Shown here: piece by piece, positions 1 through 10,789 of the stretch
Layout of the letters: each line of letters starts with the position of its first letter
Numbering within the stretch: position 1 is the stretch's first letter
Assembly: GCA_907163345.1 (NCBI GenBank)
Contig: CAJQUN010001277.1
Span: 1 to 64,000, forward strand
Reading direction: 5' to 3'
Length of the DNA: 64,000 nt
DNA from: Haberlea rhodopensis
Lineage: Eukaryota; Streptophyta; Magnoliopsida; Lamiales; Gesneriaceae
Notes under the pieces: generated by a model
Told to the model about the DNA's origin: nothing
The model's input: only the letters and a program-made list of their open reading frames with translations
The model's database searches: none
Position numbers and translations under genes: made by a program

Positions 1-229
1 CAACTTGTTGAGTTTGACCATCACTACAAGACGGGCTTTATGCCTCTCAAAGGAACCGTCAGATTTTTCTTTATGTGCAAAAATCCACATAGATCGTATG
101 ATATTAATACCAGGAGGACGGGGGCACCAACTCCCACGTCTTATTTTCAATAAGAGCATTATATTCATCAGTCATAGCCTTTCCAATTCTGGTCATTAAG
201 TCCCCAAACACAGGGGTACGGGGTATGGA
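1..229 (-). pseudogene. Copia reverse transcriptase, N-terminal fragment
   Basis: Translated on the minus strand, this stretch gives the conserved start of the Copia RVT_2 domain: a motif like ALIENKTWELVP near 105-150, then a block like GSFERHKARLV near 15-60. At least two frameshifts occur, one near 119 in a C-run and one near position 25. The domain is truncated by the window start. It continues the integrase reading from 233-1027 after a frame change. Confidence 0.8.
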
Positions 230-232
230 GAT

Positions 233-1027
233 TTATGACAGGTGACATAGAGATTGGAATGGCGTTTTTGGTTTAAAAATGCCACGTTGGCTTCGTGTAA
301 CGGGCCGTTGGGATTGTATTGGATTGGGATCGACGAATGAGTGGGTTGTGGTTGATGGAGGTGTTGGGCCGTGAGTGATAGTTGGGCTGGTGAAGAACGG
401 GAGGGATTGGTTGTGGTGGGTGGGCCGGGCTAAGGGGATCGGACAAGTTGGAGTTGGCTCGCGTAAGGACTGTAGGAGCTGGACTTTCAGGGTTTGGGCC
501 TGAGGCTGTTGGATTGTCACATGGGTAGGGTCTTGAGCCCACTGCTGAAGAATGTAAGGAGATGGATTATTTTCCAAAAATTCATACGAAATGGGTGACA
601 AATCGTGTGCTTTAGAAAAAGGAAATTTGGTTTCGTCAAATATAACATGGCGATTTATGATGATTTTTCGAGAGGTTAAATCAAAGCATTTGTAGCCACG
701 GTGGTTAGATGGATATCCCAAAAACACACAAGGAGTGGAGCGGGCTTGGAGTTTATTTATAGTAGTGGAAGGGAAGAGAGGATAACATAAACACCCAAAC
801 ACACGCAGATGGGAATAAGCCGGGTCTTTTTGGTAAAGAATTTTTAGGGGAGCTGTATAGGCTAAATTCTTACTAGGAAGAATATTGAGAATGTAGGTGG
901 CCATTTGTAGTGCGTGATGCCAAAATGAAGGGGGAATGGACGCATGCGTCAATAGCGTTCTAATGATATTATTAATAGTTCTAATTTTTCTTTCTGCTTC
1001 CCATTTTGTGAAGAGGTATGAGGACAA
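233..1027 (-). pseudogene. Copia integrase C-terminal half and linker (264 codons)
   Basis: Open frame holding the end of the integrase catalytic core: ERKIRTINNIIRTLLTHA contains the third acidic residue, and a block like LRVFGCLCYPLFP follows. A downstream VFLGYP box and a proline-rich linker lead toward RT. The methionine is internal. The frame is a continuation of the gag-pol polyprotein at 981-2944 after a frameshift near 1000-1030. Confidence 0.85.
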
Positions 1028-2944
1028 GAGAAACGAAAAACCAACCCATTATGTTTACTAAATGCCCAGAACGAGCTATTGTCAAATTCCCTCCCATTGT
1101 CACATTGGATTGTTTTGATTTCCCGTTCAAATTGGGTTCGAATGTATGCTCGAAAAGAGAGAAACGTCGCATAAACTTGGGACTTCTGGGATAAGGGGAA
1201 TGTCCACAGAAATTGGAGTAATCATCCAAAAAAAGCATATAATAACGATGACCCGAAGAGCTTAAAACCGGAGAAGTCCATAAATCACAATGTATGATAT
1301 GAAAAGGCAGTAACGTACTCGAATTTGAAACCATAAACGGCAATTTAATATGTTTTCCAAGAGAACACGCATGACAAACGCCAGATTGACGTGTCTGATT
1401 ACAGTTGATGAAGTTATTTAACCTAAGGGAGTCCAGAACAGAGGGTCCTGGATGACCTAAACGATCATGCCATAAAGACTGAGATAACGCAGCAAATGCA
1501 GTTGGTGAAGTGGCTTGATTTGGATTGGTGGTGGAAATAGGATACAACTCGCCCCGACTCTCACATCTCATGAGATTCCTCCCCGTCTGGAAATCCTTCA
1601 CAGAGAAACCAAACGGATCAAATTCAACAGAGACAGAATTATCAGTGGTAAATTTTCGAACGGAGACTAAGTTCTTAATTAGTTGAGGTGCATGAAGAAC
1701 ATTTTTTAAAGCTAGTGGAGGATGGGGTGAAGGTAACTGTGTGTTTCCAAAACCATGAATCGGAATAGAATGGCCACTACCAACAATTATACCACGATTA
1801 TTACCCGTATTGAAATAAGACGAGAGAGTACCTGACGTGGAGGTCATGTGTGAGGTGGCACCGGTGTCCATATACCAATTTGGATCCGGAGGGGTGAGAC
1901 CAAGAGTGTGCATAGCTGCTTCAATGTCCGTTGGAGACGGAGCAGGAGAGGCCACATAGGCCTGGTGTGGCCTTGGTCCAAGTAGGCCCTGTTGTGGAGC
2001 AGGCCTAGGGGGAGTGTTGTTGGGCCGAGTCCACTGCGTAGTGGGGAATGGACAGGGGGGAACGGTCCATTGTGGAGTCCAATTCCACGGTTGTTGATAA
2101 TGCCACGGTTGCCATGGAGTGGGAATACCCCCACTGCGTCCCCCATTCGTGGAGCCACCACGACCACCACTTCCACTCCCTTTACCACCCGTCCGACCAC
2201 CACGATGTTTCCCACCATTTCTAGGTTGCGATTTCTTTCCCGGATTTGGGGTGGATGACGCAATTGCTGGTGATATCGGCATGTCAGTCCCCTCACTCAT
2301 TAGCAACGCCGAGCCGACCTTTTTATTGAAACCCGCCTCCTCAAGAGTTAACATCGAGCGGGCTTGATAGAAGGGAGGCATTTCCTTGCTTTGACGGATT
2401 ATGGTGCCGACGTTGTTGTAAGCGTCCGTGAGTCCTGCAACCATCTGTAGAACCAGGCGATTGTTGGAAACAGGAGCCCCAACATTACGTAATTGATCCG
2501 ACAACTCCTTCAACCTTTGGCAATAGGCAGACGCAGACGGAAAATCTTCCATATGTGTGCGCGAGAAATCCTGCTCTAGGGTCACCGCACGAGAGTTCTG
2601 ATTGTCTTGAAAAATATCACGCAATCGATTCCAGGCTTCCATGGCCGTGGCGTCAGGCTCGAGAATCGTGTGAAGTAAATCGGATGCAATAGTGGAATAA
2701 ATCCATCCGAGAACCGTCGCATCTAAGGTGGCGTGGAGTTCGATTTCGTCATCTGTCGTAGGCAGACTTTCTTTGCCTTTTGCCGGAGGTATGATATAGT
2801 TGAGTACACGATGCGATTTGGCATGGATCTTGAACAATTCTGCCCATGTAGCATAATGGACATTGTCCATTTCAAGAGTAATCGGAATGTTATTCTTGAT
2901 ATTCGACACCGTGAGGGCGGGATGGAAAGAAGATTTGTTGGACA
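981..2944 (-). pseudogene. Copia gag-protease-integrase N-terminal polyprotein
   Basis: The frame is open from well upstream, but the natural start is the Met at about 2944 (MSNKSSFHPALT), about 90 bases after the primer-binding site. An N-terminal UBN2-type gag covers roughly residues 1-215, followed by a Gly/Arg/Ser-rich segment in place of a CCHC knuckle. The aspartic protease motif YMDTGATSHM follows, then the GAG-pre-integrase box (LWHDRLGHPG, CHACSLGKH). The integrase core begins with HCDLWTSP and LFLDDYSNF. A frameshift near 1205 ends integrase homology, and the last ~70 codons are out of frame. Confidence 0.88.
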
Positions 2945-3036
2945 TGGCTACCGGAAGAAGATGCAGCAAATCGAAAATAAACCAGGAATGAACAGAGGAG
3001 TTTGGGCGGCGAAGAAGAAAGAAAAAAATGCCCTAA

Positions 3037-3048
3037 GCTCTGATACCA
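3037..3048 (-). promoter_or_regulatory. Primer-binding site (initiator-Met tRNA)
   Basis: The minus strand reads TGGTATCAGAGC immediately inside the LTR end. This is the standard complement of the 3' end of plant initiator-Met tRNA and fixes the LTR boundary. Confidence 0.9.
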
Positions 3049-3198
3049 TGTAAGAAGTTTATTCCTCGAATTACATTGATCATTACAAGGGGTATAAAAT
3101 AGCTAATCTTTCCATGTAGGAATGCACTAATCTAGGGACTAATAAGGGAAGAGATCCATAACCATAAATACAGAATATTATTTACATATAGTCTAACA
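3049..3198 (-). repeat. 5' LTR of the left Copia element (150 bp)
   Basis: On the plus strand it begins TGTAAGAAG and ends GTCTAACA, so it has TG..CA termini on either strand. Its inner edge abuts the primer-binding site. Its outer edge abuts the cupin exon with no spacer. The partner LTR is outside the window, so the target-site duplication (expected GGATT) cannot be checked. Confidence 0.85.
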
Positions 3199-3993
3199 GG
3201 ATTCTCAACCGAGTTCGTGGGCCGTGCATGGGACTTAGATGAAGCCACTGTCAAGACCCTAGTCGGCACACAATCTGTTAATGGCATCGTAAAGCTCGAT
3301 CCTACATTCAACATGCCAGAACCAAAGAAAGAACACTACAAGGGCATGGCATTGAACTGCGAGGAAGCTCCATTGGATGTTGATATCTAGAATGGAGGGA
3401 AATTTGTGGTGCTTAACACGAAGAACTTGCCGTTGGTTGGGGAAGTAGGCCTCGGTGCTGATCTTTTTGGTCTGAATGGCAATGCGATGTGTTCTCCAGG
3501 GTTTTCTTGTGATTCTGCGTTGCAGGTTACTTACATTGTGAGGGGAAGTGGTAGGGTTCAGGTTGTTGGAGTTGATGGGAAGAGGGTTTTGGAGACGACA
3601 CTTAAGGCTGGTAATCTTTTCATTGTTCCTAGGTTCTTTGTGGTGTCCAAGATTTCTGATCCTGAGGGCATGGATTGGTTCTCTATTATTACAACTCCCA
3701 AGTAAGTGATTGTTACTTCAATTTTTTTAGTTTCAATATGTGATATACAATATGTTACATATATGCTAATAAAAAGATTATATTATTGATTTGTGGAAAA
3801 TGTTGATTTTGTGTTTGAAATGAAGTCCAATATTTTCACTCATCTGAATGGAAGGACCTCTGTTTGGAAGGCATTGTCACCTCAAGTGTTGCAGGCATCT
3901 TTCAGTGTACCTGCAGATGTGGAGCAGGAGTTTAGCTCCAAGAGAAAGGCCGAAGAGATCTTCTTCCTCCACCAAATCGACCAATCATTCTAA
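3199..3993 (+). pseudogene. Cupin (11S globulin/glutelin type-D-like) pseudogene, 5' end lost to Copia insertion
   Basis: Frame 1 from 3199 reads GFSTEFVGRAWDLDEATVK and runs into a C-terminal germin/11S-type cupin barrel (PGFSCDSALQVTYIVRGSGR, then FIVPRFFVVSKI). Plant relatives are RmlC-like cupins annotated glutelin type-D 1-like. They are ~350 aa, and this remnant covers about the C-terminal half. Damage: a Copia element replaces everything upstream; codon 3388-3390 is TAG where the family has Lys (PLDVDI*NGG); and joining the GT at 3702 to the AG at 3824-3825 gives a frame 2 bases off the second exon. The second exon (FTHLNGRTSVWKALSP to stop 3991-3993) is otherwise recognisable. It is the only clear host gene remnant outside the 7-kb array. 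Confidence 0.88.
3702..3825 (+). other. Intron remnant in cupin pseudogene
   Basis: AT-rich 124-bp stretch beginning GTAAGTGATT and ending ...GAAATGAAG, between two cupin coding blocks. The donor matches plant consensus. The frame after splicing is off by two bases relative to the protein family. Confidence 0.6.
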
Positions 3994-4489
3994 TCTCTTT
4001 ACATTTCATTTCAGTAATAATTTAATTTTATTAGCAGTGGTTATTAGGAATTGGGACAAATTATTATTTGTTTCTTATATTTAACTTCAGAATTTTAACT
4101 TTCTGATTTTCATTTTGTGTGACTGCCATTAATATTTATCATGGTTTTGTTGGGATGTTCGAAAGTATTGTAAGACTCGAACATGGAGTCAATTGCCCAA
4201 ATGGACAGATGACAAACCAAAGCGCCAAGTCGCTGGTTGTCCCATTAGTTTTGTTATGATTTCTGAATAAATAGTTAACATCATACCACATACTTACACA
4301 TTCAAACTATTTATCCAATTAAACTTATACATAGTTTCATGTATTGAGATAAGAAAGAATATATTGGGTTGGAGGAATTGTGAAATTTGTATTTGTAAAA
4401 TTGTAAAAGAAAAATTATATTCCATATATTGAGTTGGAGGATGGACAAAATGCTTTGATACTCAAAATTTGTTATAATAGTTCGGACGA
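3994..4489. other. AT-rich 3' flank of the cupin pseudogene, no gene seen
   Basis: AT-rich DNA with no supported coding region. Short polyadenylation-like A/T stretches follow the cupin stop. I see no repeat structure until similarity to 57.9 kb begins near 4490. Confidence 0.5.
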
Positions 4490-5718
4490 CCGGACTCATT
4501 AACGTATAAATAATAAATAACTGATATAAAGTATAGTTTACTAAATTTTAGTTTTACTTCACTTCAGTACTTGAAGTTTGTCTATAATTTATATCTTAAA
4601 AATGTGCTCTTAAAATAACAGCGAATATATAATTTTAATTTCTTATTAGAGAATTTTATATTTTTTCCCCCAAAACTACCATTCAGCTACAAAAATTTTA
4701 ATTTTATTCAGATAATTTTTTATCTACAAATTTAGTGAATTTATTCTTACTTTTTAAATTATTTGATTTCAAGTCATTACGATAATTCTTATAAAATTTT
4801 TGCTTGAGTTTTTTATATCTTACAAAGCGATTTTTAGCGAAGATTTAAATTTTAAAGGATACTTTTGGTTCAATTATGAGATTAGAGTACTCATGGGTTT
4901 TTTTTGAACAGGAACACGAATTATATTAAAACCGATAAGTATAACAATAGCCGGCCGTAAACCACAAAAGACGACAACAACGTAAAATATAACACATGCG
5001 TGGGTACAGGCTAAAACACACATATTACGATGCTTACTAGATGGAGAAATAGTAAGGTAATTCACAAATGAACAACAAGACTGTGATGTGAAGCGTGTAT
5101 GGCCTCTTGAGCCAATCCAGATCCTCTCAAACCATTTTGTCGTCGGTGTGGTTGAAATAAGGAACTGTCTTCCAATAAATATGAAAGAACATAAAAGGAA
5201 AATCGAAAGACATAAACTGAAAAAAAGTCCACAAAGGATCAAGTCATTGTATCCCAAAACCTCATTCAGATCCAACGACCATTGATCACCATCGGACGGC
5301 GCACGAAACCGAAAAGCCCTTTAACTCGAAGCCAGTTGTCGCCTCAGTAGTGATGCAGAACAAAGTAACCACCACCATGAGATCCAAGTAGTGACACCAC
5401 AACATCAAAACCAAAAAGACTCAATAGCGATATCACGAGTAAAGTTAGCACATGGGTGTCGAATAGACAAAACATCGATGCATATCTCCCACCCAGATAC
5501 AAAACCAGACAGATAACACAATAACAACATGTTTATATTAGATAATCTGATATAAAATATGTATCAAGAGGTGAGAAAGCTTTCGAAAAGACAGTCGAAA
5601 GCAAGAGAATGCTTGGTTTTTAACCTCACCTTTTAATATGGTATGTATAACTTAGTTTTCGATTCGTGAATAATTCCAATAGGCCTTATTGGATTAAATA
5701 ATGGAAGCGCTCACGCGA
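4490..5718 (+). repeat. Dispersed duplicated segment, copy A (interrupted by a LINE)
   Basis: 4490-4892 and 5613-5718 align in order with about 57905-58510. Shared landmarks include a GTATAGTTTA block, a TATCTACAAATTTAGTGAAT block and a CCTCACCTTTTAATATGG block. The alignment has scattered substitutions, so the duplication is old. Copy A is split by the LINE at 4898-5603 and ends at the insertion beginning at 5719. Its continuation resumes at 10512. Confidence 0.75.
4898..5603 (-). mobile_element. 5'-truncated L1-type LINE fragment (3' end only)
   Basis: On the minus strand the segment ends in ATTCGTGTTCCTGTTC followed by an A-run (T-run at 4898-4905), a common ending of plant L1 LINEs. No reverse transcriptase remains, only 3'-terminal sequence. 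The copy near 58.3 kb is an empty site. Flanks AGAGTACTCATGGGTTTTT (from 4884) and AGAGAATGCTTGGTTTTT (from 5604) look like a diverged target-site duplication. Confidence 0.7.
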
Positions 5719-6204
5719 TGTGGAACCCGACTCAGGCACATAATATATAATACCTTATCTGGTACCACATTCCTTAATATATAGAAATATACATATATTT
5801 GTAGGGTATTACTTTAAAACAATCCATACATAACAATTAATTATATTACGTTAGCGGAAGCGTTCATAACATCTATTAACAAAATACAATCCCAGACAAA
5901 CTCCTTATAATGATCTGATACTTAACCAAAGAAGAAATACTATCAGTACTGATAAGCCAACATTTCCATTTTTCCTTATTATCCTTTGATCCCAGATCCC
6001 ATTCTCTTGTATCTGGAACTCATGATAAATAACAAGAAAAACAGAGGTTGAGTCTTTAAGGACTTAGTGATGGAATAACAATGGCTTTTCATGTATATAA
6101 TAACAAATCATACAATTTGTCAATATGATATGTAATGTAATAAGAGATAGCACAATATTTCAATGAAACGGTGATGTTTATGACTTGAGAATGACTATCA
6201 TGGG

Positions 6205-6370
6205 CTTATCAGTGGCTCCCACCCGACATTAAGGTGTAGCACTTTTCACCACGTATTCAGATCAGGAAATATGATCAATGCAACTATGAGAATTAGGACA
6301 TTAGAATGAATATCGACATTTAGGTGTAGTACTTTTCCACACGTATTCGAATACGATCCAATACAAACAT
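6205..6370. repeat. Two-copy tandem repeat inside LTR-like sequence
   Basis: Two imperfect copies of a block with AGGTGTAGCACTTTTC / AGGTGTAGTACTTTTC followed by CACGTATTC occur about 90-100 bp apart. Short tandem arrays of this style are common in plant Ty3/gypsy LTRs. The family assignment is inference. Confidence 0.5.
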
Positions 6371-8889
6371 TCATTCACGAGCCGAGGTGTGCGTTGTTTA
6401 GATGAACCATATACCTGGATTCTCATTCATTGTTCATTGGACTCACTTTCCAGGCCGATGCCAAGTTGTCCAGTTGACTCATGTCCAGTGCTCAATCATT
6501 CATTCAAGGGAACAGATTAGCGATAAACACGGTAATTTCATATGCACACGAATGAGCAATGAAACATTATAATGCACAACATGATAACATAAATGGAAGG
6601 TACGATATTGAATAAACATTTACAGTAAGTTACAGGCCAAATGCCAAATAGGCTATATAGAAAGAAATCGGTAATACACCTCACCTCACTATGCTATCTT
6701 GACTTGATTGACTCGATTTTGAACTCAAATGCCAATAACATTCGAACATAATATAAAGTAATTTATAATGATTATCAACCTAAATGTATGGTTTAACATT
6801 TTTAAGAATCATTTTTGTACGAAACTTGTCCTGGTAATTTTAATCAAACATTTGAAATTCATTAAAAAATCAAGTTTAAGTGAAAACTTTACGAAAATTT
6901 CCAAAAATGCCTTAAATCAGTCTAGCAACGTTCACCGACCTGAATTTTTTGAAACTCGTCGGTGAGTGTAGCTCACGCGCCTCCGCACCGGCGCGTGGCC
7001 ATGATCCGGCCGCCACGCGCGACTGATATTTTTACAGCAGGTTCGCCTCATTCCGATCTACAACTTTTGTTTAAAAACCATTTTCAAATTACCAACCGAT
7101 TGTGCCCAGATTTTTATTTTCTAAAATGCTCAACCATGATAAATCGCTCGCTAGAAAATAGTGTTTCCGATGATGTTTACGACAAATGGTCGGCACAGAT
7201 GTAAAGTAAAACGTATTTGAAACACTCTTTGTTTATAAAACATTTTCGAAATCTATTTTAAAAGGCATGAAACCGAAGCTTGAATCTGCTACCTTGAACT
7301 AGGTTTTCTTAAGCTTTGAACAGCTCGCTGTTCTTCACGTTTTGAATTTTCCAGGCAAGTTCACCTTTTGATTTTCAATCACCTCCCTTACAGAACTCTT
7401 TCTCGGTGTATATGGAGTGTTGTGAAATATTTTCGGAATTTTTGAACAACATCTGGTATTTTCTCCATAATTTTCCCTATTTTCCTAACCCAAAATTTTC
7501 TCCTGTGGTCTTCGTACCGTATTATCGGAAATCATGTTTCATTTCTCAACGATTATGTGATTTATCTTATGTTAATCATATGACTGAGAATGAACATGAG
7601 GAATATTATCTTTGATAACAATTTGAAATTATACTTAACATTTTGTAAATGTAATGTTCCAAGATTTGATAATGTTGATTAAGTATATTTTGTACATTAA
7701 TTTATTAATTAATTAGAAGTTAATTAATGAGAATATAATATAATTAATGAGAGTGGAAATTGACCATGTACATGTCAATGACAGTTGTGTCAGAATATGG
7801 TGAATGGATAAATATATTTTTGAACTATTCGGTTTAATACCGAAATTTTGTTAAATTAATTTCGTAAATATAAAATTTGTATTAAATTGATAGATTTAGT
7901 ATTTGTGATTGAAATAAGGACACGAAGTTAGGTGTGGACTGTACATGTAATATACATGCACCAGTACATCGGTGACACCCCGATGTCATAATTGGTCGGA
8001 ATTAATATATATCGGTGTAGGATGTAAAACACATAGTAAAATGTGTAAAACACACATAGATCGTGAACATGTACTAAACGGTGCGAAAACACACACTTCG
8101 CGCGATCACCGACCATCGCATGTAAATCCATTTGTTCGCCGCCGTCCGACCACCTCTCGCCAAGGCCGACCTACCACCGTGTTCACAAATTAGAGGTTCA
8201 TCTTTCCATACCAGATAATCAAATTTTGGTGTTCGAAAAGGTGTTCAATTTTACCCTGGAACAATGAAACTCGCGCAGACTAGGGTTTGAGCACTTTTGG
8301 TTCGATTTCTTCGATTCTACTACGAATTGGACGCAGCCAAAGCATCGAATCTCTTCCTTGTACCTGGACGAAGGTTTCTACACCGACCAACGCCTCTACT
8401 GCCGCCGGAGCTCGCCGGAACCGGAAGAAAACCGTCTGTGAACTATGTGCGAAATTGGGTAAAATTTGATATTCGATTTTTTCAACTTTGCTTCGATAAT
8501 TACCCATTAATTTGGACTATAATTGTTGAATAATAATTTGAATTGGTGAAAAATAATTTAGCAAATTAAATTGTGATATAATCGCATCAATTTAATTACC
8601 CTAAATTGATTAAGCTGTAACTAAATTGATAACGAATTTTTGGTGATCAATTTTCTGAATTATGAATTTATATTGGTGTACAGTGAACACATCAACTCTA
8701 CAAGCTCAAGTATCGAGAAGTAAATGTATGTTGCTATCGGGTAACATACAACAGATATTTGTATCAGTTGATATATGGTTTGATGACTTATGCGACTTAC
8801 TTGAGATTATGTGGCATTCATAACATGCATGATTGTCACATCGGTGTATGAAAAATAAATGTTTTGTTAACACACATCATTTTTTATAC

Positions 8890-9560
8890 ATACATCGATG
8901 CATGACATACACGTTGAGCTATATCCTTGAATACCCTGATACTTTTTGGATTCTGATATCGATCATTGGGGATTGGTACTGCGATACTATGTTGGCATTA
9001 CATGGCCCGATATGCATAGGGAATCATGGTCCCCTTTGATTGATATGATTGTTGAGACGGGGATTGGTGGCACCTTGCTGATGTCATCCGTTTGGATATC
9101 CCTATATGATTATGTGATGTCAGGACCTGGGGTTGGTGCTGCTTTGGCGACGTCCATCGTTTGGATACCCTATAGGCTTGACAGGCTCGAGCTATTCTGA
9201 TATTGTTGGACTTTCGTTTATTGAATCAAATATACCCAGTGGATGGGTGTACGACATGATACCGACATGACATGGCATGAATTACACTGCATTTCATTTC
9301 ATATATCATTTTATAAATACATGTTGTATATTCTATGATCGTTCTATATTGGGCTTTTGCTCACCACCAAAGGGGGCTGTTGTTGTCTTTGTGTATGGAC
9401 AATGACAGGCAGTACATGTGGCCAGGACCCTAGAGAGAGCATGTTCGGTGGAAGCCACACTTGAGTGGTTTATTCTTTTGTTTATCCGAGTATAACATGT
9501 ATATGTTTATCAAGGGTTTATCCCTGTGGTATGTGAGGAGTTTATGTATTTTTAGTTATT
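8890..9560 (+). repeat. Ty3/gypsy LTR-like segment with internal imperfect repeats
   Basis: Contains two related blocks (GGGATTGGTGGCACC with GTCATCCGTTTGGATA, and GGTTGGTGCTGCTTTGG with GTCCATCGTTTGGATA) about 80 bp apart, then TTGGGCTTTTGCTCACC. This pattern is familiar from plant gypsy LTRs. No boundaries or coding domains are visible. The small open frames here are not supported as genes. Confidence 0.35.
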
Positions 9561-10511
9561 TCACCAGTGTGGATATCTGTTTAGTAGTTTGATTGGTGCA
9601 TGCTCGATATAAACTGATGATATACATATTTTCAGTATATGTTTATTGGTATGGGTGGTATGTTCCTCATGTGATGAGGTAATGCTGAAATTTTTAGGGC
9701 CACATGTTAATAAATGTTAAACTAATCTTCCGATGTTTACGCTATAATTAACATTGTGTGATCATTAATCACATAATTAGGATTATGCTCTCACATCTCC
9801 TAATTTTTCTAACAATTTCTGCTTGATTTGAGAGTAATTCTGATGAAATGAGGTGCTGCAATGGGGGGTATTTATAGGCAAATTGGAGTGAAGAAGTTTT
9901 TTTTTGTCTTGGCCAAAAGTGACAATTGCTAAGCTTTGAATAGTAGTGATTAAAATAATATTTTAGTAAATTTTTATTATTTTGATATTTATTCTGTTTT
10001 TATAATTCTTTTATCATTTAAATTTGTTTTAACAATACATTTAGATATATTCTATCTAATTTGTGTACTTTGCAAATATATTTGAGTTGTAATTAAATTT
10101 CTTTATTAATAATTTCTTGATTATAAAAGTTTTAGTATTTTAATATAACCATTATGTTTGAGCCATTTTTTTAGTAGTATATGTGGATTTATGTATTAAT
10201 ATAAGTTATATTTATATACTTTTTTATGGGATTTAATGTTTTGACCAAAATCAAATATTCATACTCAAGAATAAAAAAATATTTTCATATAATTCTTTAT
10301 GTAAGTTTAATATTACAAGTAATATATAGATTTACTTTGTGAATAATTTTAGTTATTGGTATGTTTCACAATATACAATTTCCAATATAACTATTATTAT
10401 CTCTTTTGATGTATGAATTTTTAATATATTAAGATTATTGTTTTAGTAACATTTAAGATAGCTTCAAATTATTTTGTCAAATTTTGTAATTGAGAATTTT
10501 ATTAGTTTACA

Positions 10512-10690
10512 CGTGACCCGAAGGGATGAACCAGAAACTTGTATGGATCAAGAACCTCCAAATTCAAAATCCCTCCAGTTCCGAATTTCATTTTAAAATC
10601 TCATTTAACCAAACATGTAAAATTTTTATTAGCAAATCCAAATTCCATCAAATACAATTTATTTTGCATCACAAGAGATGAGTGGAAAGA
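10512..10690 (+). repeat. Continuation of duplicated segment copy A
   Basis: Begins CGTGACCCGAAGGGATGAAC and aligns with 58514-58660 (CGACCCGGAGGGATGAAC and on). It reaches the stretch ATCAAATACAATTTATTTTG, which corresponds to the repeat just 3' of the 162-codon gene in the 7-kb units. This links the 4.5-10.7 kb segment to that gene family, but no gene copy follows here. Confidence 0.65.
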
Positions 10691-10789
10691 ATTGGTCTTC
10701 AACCTCATTCATTAAGTTTGTATTCTAGTAATACCTTAGCCAAATGCTAGTAATACTTAGCCAAGAAATAATGAATGACCCTAACACAA

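Larger units (their letters stand above)
1..3198 (-). mobile_element. Decayed Ty1/Copia retrotransposon, 3' part cut by window edge
   Basis: Minus-strand Copia element. Reading from high to low coordinates it shows a 150-bp 5' LTR (3049-3198), an initiator-Met primer-binding site (3037-3048), gag, protease, integrase and the beginning of reverse transcriptase at 1-229. The rest of RT, RNase H and the 3' LTR lie left of the window. Several frameshifts (about 1205, 1000, 230 and 119) break the polyprotein, so it is not autonomous. It sits directly against an exon of a cupin gene, so it inserted into that gene. The gag has a Gly/Arg/Ser-rich tail instead of a clear CCHC knuckle, and the LTR is short. 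Both suggest an Ale-like lineage, which is inference. Confidence 0.9.
5719..10511. mobile_element. 4.8-kb insertion with TG..CA ends: LTR-type element or large/composite solo LTR
   Basis: The homologous locus near 58505 is uninterrupted. Here the shared sequence is broken after CGCGA (5714-5718) and resumes after CGTGA (10512-10516), a 5-bp target duplication with one difference. The inserted DNA starts TGTGGAACCC and ends TAGTTTACA. I found no gag or pol in it and no second copy of either terminus. That fits a large solo LTR, a LARD-like element, or an LTR with nested insertions. The left part reads like an LTR end on the minus strand, while the 8.9-9.5 kb part reads like an LTR on the plus strand, which favours nesting. 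It contains several GC-richer islands (6960-7020, 8100-8450) without a supported gene. Confidence 0.55.

Noticed and set aside
4874..5275. 133-codon minus-strand frame as a membrane protein gene
   Set aside because: It lies within the LINE 3' fragment, and its hydrophobicity follows T-rich sequence.
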